Assembly: GCF_900142765.1 (NCBI RefSeq)
Contig: NZ_FRCB01000009.1
Coordinates: forward strand, 62,001 to 126,000
Length of the DNA: 64,000 nt
Direction of reading: 5' to 3'
Source: Roseovarius litoreus
GTDB taxonomy: Bacteria > Pseudomonadota > Alphaproteobacteria > Rhodobacterales > Rhodobacteraceae
Of the stretch, positions 57,967-64,000 are shown in pieces (the first letter of the stretch is position 1; each line of letters starts with the position of its first letter). The notes below the pieces were generated by a model. The model worked only from the letters and a program-made list of their open reading frames with translations, was not told the origin of the DNA and searched no databases. Position numbers and translations under genes: made by a program.

Positions 57967-60150
57967 GGCGCTGGCCGCTTGCTGCTCTGGAGGAGCGCAG
58001 ACCGCGGCGCACGGATCCAGGGCACGCTCTGGCCGAGCCTTGAGAATGTGTTCGATGATGGCATCCTTTCGCAGCGGTTTGGTCATGTAGTGGTCCAGTC
58101 CGGCCGACAGGATCTCGGTTTTGTCGCTGCCAAGGGCATGGGCCGTCATGGCGATGATCGGGACATGGCGCCCGGTGCTCTTTTCGAGGGCGCGGATATG
58201 GGCGGTTGCCTCTTTCCCGTCCATTCCGGGCATCGAGATGTCCATGAAAACGATATCGGGCCTGACTTCACCATAAAGATCGACAGCCTGTCGGCCATCT
58301 TCGGCAAAATGAAGCTCGATGTTGAGATCCTTGAGCATGGAGGAAAAGACCAGCCGGTTGATCCGGTTGTCTTCGGCGGCAAGAACGCGCATCGGGCGCG
58401 CAGGCTCCGGAGGGGCTGCCTTGTGCAAGGCCGCAAGAAGATCGCTACGGGTTGCGGGCTTTTGAAGAACTGCCGCCAGCAAGGGTCTGGCGGGATCAAC
58501 ATAGGTGCCCCCTGCCAAGGGGCTGAGCAGGACGATCGGTACATCCTGCCCGGCTTCGCGCAGGGCTTCGGCAAGCTCCATACCGTCCATGCCGGGCATG
58601 TGATGCTCGCTCAGGATCAGATCGGTCGCGCCGGCCAGTTCAAGCGCCTGCGCACCGCTTGAACAACCGCGCACGTCGAGGCCCATGGACGCCAGTTGTT
58701 TTTCAAGGATCGTGCGGCTGACCTCCTGCGGATCCACGATCAGGACGCGGCGCAGGCTGTCGGGCAGGCGGAGCTTGTCGGGGTCCAGACGCTCGTGCAC
58801 GGGCAGGTTCAGCGAAATCCCGAAGGTGGAGCCGCGCCCTTCTTCGGAGTCGATCCATATATCGCCCTGCATCATCGCAATCAGCTTGCGCGAGATTGCA
58901 AGACCCAAGCCAGTGCCCTCGAACCGGCGGTTCTTGGCATCCTCGACCTGATTGAATTCGCCGAAGATATGCGCCTGTTTGTCGGGCGCTATGCCGATGC
59001 CGGTATCTTCGACCGTGATGCGCAGATGCGCGATGGCGTCTGCATGGTCAGGGGTTTCGGTCGCGGCTTCGGGTATACCGACAACGCGGACAAGCACATG
59101 ACCCTGTTCGGTGAATTTGACCGCATTGCCGATCAGATTGGTCAAAACCTGCCGGATGCGCCCCGGATCGCCGTGAAACCGGGTCGGCAGGAACATGTCG
59201 TAATCCACCAGAAGCTCCAGCCCCTTGTCGCGCGCATTGGGTTGCAAGAGCATCACCAGTTCATGCACCGTGCGTTCGAGATCGAAAGGTTCCTCGTGCA
59301 GATGCAGTTTCTCGGCTTCGATCTTGGAGTAATCCAGAACGTCGTTGATGATGACCAGAAGCGCCTCGCCGGATTTGCGGATCGTGTTGGCGTAAAGAGT
59401 CTGTTCCTCGGTCAGGTCGGTATCCATGAGCAGTTCGGCCATACCCACAACGCCATTCATCGGTGTGCGGATCTCATGGCTCATGTTGGCAAGAAACGAG
59501 GATTTGGCATGATTTGCCGCCTCGGCACGGCGGCGGGCATCTTGCAGTTCCTTTTCGCGCAGGATCGTTTCGGTGATGTCCAGCGCAAGGCTGACCACGT
59601 CCCCGCCATGACCGCGTTCGTCGATCAGCTTGATATAGGCGCCATTCCAGAGGCGGATCACCTCGGGTTCGGGGGCGTTGCCCTGCCAGCGGTCAAGCAT
59701 CCGCTCGCGCCATTGGGCGGGCGGGGTGTTTCCGATGTTGACGATGCCCTCTTCGGTCAGGAATTGCAGGATTTCGATATAGCTGATGCCGGGCTTGACG
59801 GCTTCGAGCCCGTCGAACACTGCCAGCCATGAATCATTGGCCGCGATCATCCGGCTGTCGGCGTCGAAAAAGGCAAAGCCGTCACGGATCGTCTGGATCG
59901 AGTGCCAAAGCCGCCGTTCGGCGATTTCGACCTTCTGTTTGGCGGCGGTCAGGTCGGATTTGACGCGCAGGTTTTCATTTCTGACGGTTTCAACCTCGGC
60001 CCGCGTCTCGACGATCTGGTCGTTCAGCCGTTCCGCATGCTTTCCCAGCTTGCGGTTTGCGGCCTGCAATTCCGCCTGTTTTTGTTCCAGCAACCGTTCG
60101 GCTGCCAGCCGTGCGCGCCGTTCTTCGGCAAGTTTGTTGGCAAGGCTCAT
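57964..60150 (-). CDS. Hybrid sensor histidine kinase with PAS and two receiver domains
   Basis: The 728-residue protein starts with a coiled coil (residues 1-80), then a PAS-like domain (84-195), HisKA with phospho-His225 in [16 protein letters not shown], HATPase (N-box [30 protein letters not shown]), and two receivers. Receiver 1 (467-575) reads [11 protein letters not shown], with Glu515 where the phosphoacceptor Asp should be and DP instead of the usual acidic pair; receiver 2 (587-702) is intact ([11 protein letters not shown], Asp637). No membrane segment or Hpt domain is visible, so a cytosolic signal and a separate Hpt are likely. Stop is shared with the dispersed element. Confidence 0.92.
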   Translation of the reverse strand: MSLANKLAEERRARLAAERLLEQKQAELQAANRKLGKHAERLNDQIVETRAEVETVRNENLRVKSDLTAAKQKVEIAERRLWHSIQTIRDGFAFFDADSRMIAANDSWLAVFDGLEAVKPGISYIEILQFLTEEGIVNIGNTPPAQWRERMLDRWQGNAPEPEVIRLWNGAYIKLIDERGHGGDVVSLALDITETILREKELQDARRRAEAANHAKSSFLANMSHEIRTPMNGVVGMAELLMDTDLTEEQTLYANTIRKSGEALLVIINDVLDYSKIEAEKLHLHEEPFDLERTVHELVMLLQPNARDKGLELLVDYDMFLPTRFHGDPGRIRQVLTNLIGNAVKFTEQGHVLVRVVGIPEAATETPDHADAIAHLRITVEDTGIGIAPDKQAHIFGEFNQVEDAKNRRFEGTGLGLAISRKLIAMMQGDIWIDSEEGRGSTFGISLNLPVHERLDPDKLRLPDSLRRVLIVDPQEVSRTILEKQLASMGLDVRGCSSGAQALELAGATDLILSEHHMPGMDGMELAEALREAGQDVPIVLLSPLAGGTYVDPARPLLAAVLQKPATRSDLLAALHKAAPPEPARPMRVLAAEDNRINRLVFSSMLKDLNIELHFAEDGRQAVDLYGEVRPDIVFMDISMPGMDGKEATAHIRALEKSTGRHVPIIAMTAHALGSDKTEILSAGLDHYMTKPLRKDAIIEHILKARPERALDPCAAVCAPPEQQAASA

Positions 60151-60229
60151 GCCCTGTCCTCCGACAGCCCTGTCCCGGGAATGCCGTCAGACTCCGCGAT
60201 TAAAGTGAACAACCCCTTAAGGTAACGCG

Positions 60230-61405
60230 TCAGAGCCGTTCGAAAGCCAATGCAATGCCCTGTCCGCCACCGATGCACATGGTTACCAGCGCGCGCTTGC
60301 CCCCGGTTCTTTGCAGTTCGTAAAGCGCCTTGATCGTGATGATCGCGCCTGTGGCGCCGACCGGATGACCAAGTGCGATCGCTCCGCCATTGGGATTGAC
60401 CCGGGCAGGGTCCAGCCCAAGCGCGTTGTTGACGGCCAGCGCCTGTGCCGCAAAGGCCTCGTTGGATTCGATGACATCGAAGTCATCCGCCGTAAGTCCG
60501 GTCTTTTGCAGCAGTTTTTGCACGGCGGGCACTGGGCCGATGCCCATCACATCGGGGCGCACACCGGCATGGGCATAGCCCAGAATACGCGCCTTGGGCG
60601 AGAGGCCAGCCGCCTTGGCGGCGTCGGCGCGGGCGATGATCATGGCGGCGGCCCCGTCGTTGAGTCCGCTGGCGTTTCCTGCGGTCACGGTGCCGTCCTT
60701 CTGGAAGGCGGGGCGCAAGCCGGCAAGGGCTTCGGCGGTGGTGGGCTTGGGGTGCTCATCGGTGTCGAAAGACGCGGTGTCGCGACGGATCTTGACCTCG
60801 ACCGGGACGATCTGATCCTTGAAGTACCCGGCCTCCATGGCGGCGGCGGCGCGACGCTGGCTTTCGAGAGCGAAGGCGTCCTGTGCGGCGCGGTCGATGC
60901 GATGCTCGGCGGCGACATTTTCGGCGGTGATGCCCATATGCCCGGTTCCGAACGGGCAGTTGAGAGCACCCAGCATCATGTCGAGCGTGCGCACATCCCC
61001 CATCTTGGCGCCCCACCGCTGGTCAGGAATGATAAAGGGCGAGCGGCTCATGCTTTCGGCGCCACCCGCCAAGGCGAAATCGGCATCCCCCAGCATCAGG
61101 GATTGCACTGCCGAAACAATGGCTTGCGCGCCCGACCCACAGAGCCTGTTGACGTTCATCGCGGGTGTGGTGTCGGGGATGCCTGCGGTCATGGCGGCGA
61201 CCCGGCTGAGATACATGTCCTTGGATTCGGTGTTGATGACATGGCCGAAAACGACATGGCCGATCTGTTCGGGTGCGACACCGGATCGCTGCATCGCTGC
61301 GGTGGCGACGGCGGCGCCAAGCTGGGCGGGAGGTGTGGCCGCGAGCGCGCCGCCGAAGGTGCCGATGGCGGTGCGTGCGCCGTCGAGAATAACGATATCG
61401 GTCAT
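60230..61405 (-). CDS. Acetyl-CoA C-acyltransferase (thiolase)
   Basis: The 391-residue enzyme has the thiolase signatures: MNVNRLCGSGAQAI (acylated Cys89), NPNGGAIALGHPVGATGA (His) and CIGGGQGIALAF (second Cys). VILDGARTAIGTFGGAL begins it, close to acetoacetyl-CoA/beta-ketoacyl-CoA thiolases such as PhaA and BktB. It condenses or cleaves acyl-CoA in PHB synthesis or beta-oxidation; which is not clear as no partner gene is adjacent. ATG 61405 gives the normal N terminus. A 22-bp-period direct repeat lies about 150 bp upstream. Confidence 0.94.
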   Translation of the reverse strand: MTDIVILDGARTAIGTFGGALAATPPAQLGAAVATAAMQRSGVAPEQIGHVVFGHVINTESKDMYLSRVAAMTAGIPDTTPAMNVNRLCGSGAQAIVSAVQSLMLGDADFALAGGAESMSRSPFIIPDQRWGAKMGDVRTLDMMLGALNCPFGTGHMGITAENVAAEHRIDRAAQDAFALESQRRAAAAMEAGYFKDQIVPVEVKIRRDTASFDTDEHPKPTTAEALAGLRPAFQKDGTVTAGNASGLNDGAAAMIIARADAAKAAGLSPKARILGYAHAGVRPDVMGIGPVPAVQKLLQKTGLTADDFDVIESNEAFAAQALAVNNALGLDPARVNPNGGAIALGHPVGATGAIITIKALYELQRTGGKRALVTMCIGGGQGIALAFERL

Positions 61406-61546
61406 GGCGTGGTCCCTTTGTGACATGCGTTGCCGCAAGGTAGCGGGGCAGGGGGGCGGAGTGCAATGCGGACGTGCCGTCACATGATGCGGAGGGGATA
61501 GGCCGCGAATCGGGTTAATGCTTGGAAAAGGCGGGAAAATACGGGT

Positions 61547-61584
61547 TCGGTATAACGTCGGTATCGCATCGGTATAACGTCGGT
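61547..61584. repeat. Direct repeat pair upstream of the thiolase gene
   Basis: TCGGTATAACGTCGGT occurs exactly at 61547-61562 and 61569-61584, a 22-bp period of about two helical turns. It lies 142-180 bp upstream of the thiolase ATG on the minus strand and 53 bp beyond the end of the phosphatase gene. Spacing suits a regulator binding the same DNA face. Confidence 0.65.
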
Positions 61585-61636
61585 GCGGGATCGGTGCCGC
61601 GACGGGGTTAACGCGGCGCGCGGTCGCGGTGCCGGA

Positions 61637-62362
61637 TCAGGGCACCAACGCCACGCGACCGGCGTCTGTCAGCAGCCAGCACGCGCGCCCTTCGAACACC
61701 GCAGGACAGAGCGGGCGGCCCCAGCCTGCGCCGCCATCCAGATTGACGCGGTTGCCGTAATGGCATGGCGCGTCAAGCGCGGTGTGGCCATGCACGACAA
61801 GCGGGCCATGATCGCGCGGATCGCTGAGGAACGGCTCGCGAATCCACATCATGTCCTCGCCTGTCTGCAGAGACAGGGGCACGCCGGGGCGGATGCCCGC
61901 ATGAACAAAAAGAAGCCCCGGTTCCTGATGGCAGAGCGGCAACCGGGCGAGAAAATCGCGATGTGCCTGCGGAATGGCGGCACGGGCATCGTGCAGGATA
62001 TCGGCCAGCGCGCGGTCGTCGGTGTCGATGCCGTAACTGGCCAGCGTCGTATCGCCGCCAAGGCGGGGCGCGATCCATGGCAAGTCGGGGTGGCCCTTGC
62101 TGGTGAAGGCGTCGCCATCATCGAGAAACCGGGTCACATAAGTATCGTGATTGCCGCTGAGCACGATCCAGTCACGCCCCCGCGCCAGCCCGTCAAGGAT
62201 CAGGTCGATCACCCCGCGACTGTCGGGGCCGCGATCCACCAGATCGCCCAGAAAGACCACCCGCGCCCGCGCGCCGCCATCCGCCTCGATCCGTGCCAAG
62301 GCGTCTTCGAGCATGGCGCGCTGGCCGTGAATATCGGGGATGACATGGATCGGTCGGGTCAT
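61637..62362 (-). CDS. Serine/threonine-type metallophosphatase (PrpE/PP1-like)
   Basis: The 241-residue protein contains the metallophosphatase motifs PDIHGQ (DxH), FLGDLVDRGPDS (GDxVDRG), VLSGNHD (GNHD) and VHGHTALD (GHT). The loop LLFVHAGIRPGVPL with VHA supplies a further histidine. It matches the phage lambda PP/PrpA/PrpE type of diadenosine tetraphosphatase or protein phosphatase. ATG 62362 gives the standard start. It stands 34 bp downstream of the serA terminator, so it probably has its own promoter. Confidence 0.9.
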   Translation of the reverse strand: MTRPIHVIPDIHGQRAMLEDALARIEADGGARARVVFLGDLVDRGPDSRGVIDLILDGLARGRDWIVLSGNHDTYVTRFLDDGDAFTSKGHPDLPWIAPRLGGDTTLASYGIDTDDRALADILHDARAAIPQAHRDFLARLPLCHQEPGLLFVHAGIRPGVPLSLQTGEDMMWIREPFLSDPRDHGPLVVHGHTALDAPCHYGNRVNLDGGAGWGRPLCPAVFEGRACWLLTDAGRVALVP

Positions 62363-62395
62363 GCCCGCAGCATGACGCGGTGCAGGGGGCGCTGC

Positions 62396-62434
62396 AAAGA
62401 AAAACGGCCCGGGCACGCGATGATGACCGGGCCG
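62396..62434 (-). terminator. Rho-independent terminator of serA
   Basis: On the minus strand CGGCCCGG (62427-62434) pairs with CCGGGCCG (62405-62412) across a 14-nt loop, an 8-bp perfect GC stem, directly followed by TTTTTCTTT (62404-62396). It lies 23 bp beyond the serA stop, the textbook position. It should separate serA from the phosphatase gene downstream. Confidence 0.87.
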
Positions 62435-62457
62435 CTTGGGCGTCAATGTGACAGCGG

Positions 62458-64000
62458 TTAGGCCACGTCGAATTGCAGCGCGCGCACCTGCTGGAACTTG
62501 CCGGTGGCTTCCAGCTTCTTGATGACCGCGGGTTCGATCGGGGCATCGACATAGAGCAGCGCGATCGCCTCGCCGCCGGCATTCGAGCGGCCGAGGGTGA
62601 AGTTGGCGATGTTCACGCCGTTTTCACCCATCGTCTGACCGAGCGTGCCGATGATGCCGGGCTCGTCATTGTTGGTGGTATAGAGCATGTGGCGCCCGAT
62701 CTCGGCGTCGATATTGATGCCTTTGATCTGAATGAAACGCGGTTTGCCATCGCTGAACACCGTGCCGCCGATGGAGCGTTCGCGCTTGTCGGTCACGACC
62801 GTCAGCTTGATATAGCCTTCGAACGCGCCGGACTTGTCCTGTTTGGTGGTGCTGATCTTGACGCCGCGTTCCTTGGCGACCACGGGGGCGGAGACCATGT
62901 TCACCTCGGGATTGACCGATTTCATGATCCCGGCAATGGCCGAGCAGGTCAGTGCCTCGAGGTTCATGTTGGACACGACACCGTCATAGAGAATGTTGAT
63001 CGCCTTGATCGGCTCGTCTGTCATCTGGCCAATGAAATTGCCCAGATGATCCGACAGCTTGATCCACGGGCCCATGACCTTGGCCTCTTCGGCGGTGACC
63101 GAGGGCATGTTGAGCGCGTTGCTGACAGCACCGGTCAGAAGATAATCGGACATCTGCTCGGCCACCTGAAGCGCCACGTTTTCCTGTGCCTCGGTGGTGG
63201 CCGCCCCCAGATGCGGTGTGCAGACCACGTTGGGCAGGCCGAACAGCGGGTTTTCCGTGGCCGGCTCCACCGCGAACACATCAAAGCCCGCCCCGGCGAC
63301 ATGGCCGGAGGTCAGCAGATCGGCCAGCGCCTGCTCATCGACCAGCCCGCCGCGTGCACAGTTGATGATCCGCACGCCCTTCTTGGTCTTCTCAAGGTTT
63401 TCGCGGCTCAGGATATTGCGGGTCTGATCGGTGAGCGGCACATGCAGGGTGATGAAGTCGGCACGCTTGAGCAGCTCGTCCAGCTCGACCTTTTCGACAC
63501 CCATCTTGTCGGCCTTTTCCTGACCGAGGAAGGGGTCATAGGCCACCACCTTCATCTTGAGACCACGGGCACGGTCGCAGACGATGCCACCGATATTGCC
63601 CGCGCCGATCACGCCGAGCGTCTTGCCGGTCAACTCGACACCCATGAACTTGGATTTTTCCCATTTGCCGGCCTGAGTGGAGGCGCTGGCCTCGGGGATC
63701 TGGCGGGCCACGGCGAACATCATGGCGATGGCATGTTCGGCGGTGGTGATCATGTTGCCGAAGGGCGTGTTCATGACGATCACGCCTTTTTTCGACGCGG
63801 CGTCCTTGTCGATATTGTCGGTGCCGATCCCGGCGCGGCCGATCACCTTGAGATTGTCGGCGGCTTCGAGGATCTTGTCGGTCACCTTGGTGGCCGAGCG
63901 GATGGCGAGACCGTCATACTGCCCGATCACTTCGCGCAGCTTGTCCTTGTCCTTGCCCAGATCGGGCATGAAATCCACGTCGATGCCGCGATCACGGAAG
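62458..64000 (-). CDS. serA: D-3-phosphoglycerate dehydrogenase (5' end outside window)
   Basis: The frame is open to the end of the window, where it continues as FRDRGIDVD upstream of the first internal start-like codon, so the beginning lies beyond base 64000; about 513 residues are visible. Landmarks are GRAGIGTDNID, GNMITTAEHAIAMM, GVIGAGNIGGIVCDRARGL (NAD site), NCARGGLVDEQAL (Arg), and TPHLGAATTEAQENVA (His). An ASB domain and a C-terminal ACT domain (EPGIIGTLGQTMGENGVNIANFTLGR) follow, the long type that binds serine. It begins serine synthesis. Confidence 0.95.
   Translation of the reverse strand, partial: FRDRGIDVDFMPDLGKDKDKLREVIGQYDGLAIRSATKVTDKILEAADNLKVIGRAGIGTDNIDKDAASKKGVIVMNTPFGNMITTAEHAIAMMFAVARQIPEASASTQAGKWEKSKFMGVELTGKTLGVIGAGNIGGIVCDRARGLKMKVVAYDPFLGQEKADKMGVEKVELDELLKRADFITLHVPLTDQTRNILSRENLEKTKKGVRIINCARGGLVDEQALADLLTSGHVAGAGFDVFAVEPATENPLFGLPNVVCTPHLGAATTEAQENVALQVAEQMSDYLLTGAVSNALNMPSVTAEEAKVMGPWIKLSDHLGNFIGQMTDEPIKAINILYDGVVSNMNLEALTCSAIAGIMKSVNPEVNMVSAPVVAKERGVKISTTKQDKSGAFEGYIKLTVVTDKRERSIGGTVFSDGKPRFIQIKGINIDAEIGRHMLYTTNNDEPGIIGTLGQTMGENGVNIANFTLGRSNAGGEAIALLYVDAPIEPAVIKKLEATGKFQQVRALQFDVA

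Overview
The window looks like chromosomal DNA of an alphaproteobacterium of the Rhodobacteraceae, most likely the marine Roseobacter group. The reasons are the high G+C content, the dense gene packing with many ATGA overlaps, the TRAP transporter, heterotetrameric sarcosine oxidase (soxBDAG), the uvrC-pgsA-moaD-moaE order, CoxG, AEC and DUF2848 proteins, and an Irr-type iron box in front of mbfA. No rRNA, tRNA, CRISPR array, prophage or insertion-sequence transposase was seen.

Layout. 1-5 kb: the end of a hydantoinase B/5-oxoprolinase-type gene, a structured gap, a coiled-coil stress-type protein, a class III aminotransferase, then a repeat-rich gap with a 148-bp tandem array. 5-12.2 kb: a minus-strand operon, LysR regulator - D-glutamate cyclase-like (DUF1445) protein - TRAP transporter (P, Q, M) - pxpA-pxpB-pxpC, convergent with a DUF2848 gene. 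Together these suggest uptake of 5-oxoproline (pyroglutamate) or a related compound and its conversion to glutamate. 12.5-21 kb: SCP2 protein, moaE, moaD, pgsA, uvrC, an SDR, a Ca/Na antiporter, a 56-residue CxxC/CxC protein (apparently a zinc ribbon), an SppA-like peptidase and an ABC-2 exporter pair. 21-32.5 kb: a lipoprotein SGNH hydrolase, CoxG-like protein, CaiB-type racemase/transferase, smpB, a sulfurtransferase, an aromatic aminotransferase, a TetR regulator, mbfA, an AEC transporter, fghA, sthA and a YaiI protein. 32.5-34 kb: one probable PD-(D/E)XK nuclease gene between perfect 27-bp direct repeats. 34-40.8 kb: EamA exporter, HAD phosphatase, ornithine cyclodeaminase-like protein, alpha/beta hydrolase, MFS carrier, zapE and a class I glutamine amidotransferase.

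41-48.1 kb is a sarcosine/one-carbon locus: soxB-soxD-soxA-soxG between two GlxA/AraC-type regulators. pncB follows, then an A+T-richer patch with a NYN-domain RNase and a ParDE toxin-antitoxin pair, arfB, a tiny ORF with a near-perfect Shine-Dalgarno sequence, mepA, an MFS carrier of the UMF1/Atg22 type, a thioesterase, yggT, recQ, yaaA, a hybrid histidine kinase, a thiolase, a serine/threonine-type phosphatase and the 5'-truncated serA.

The most notable non-coding content is a set of dispersed repeats: a 121-bp element with 11-bp terminal inverted repeats (two copies 8.4 kb apart, one inside the tandem array), a 90-116-bp palindrome-rich element in three copies whose termini supply stop codons of adjacent genes, and a 27-nt hairpin repeat in two copies. 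All positions and motifs were read by eye; family names come from recognised protein motifs and no database search was run.
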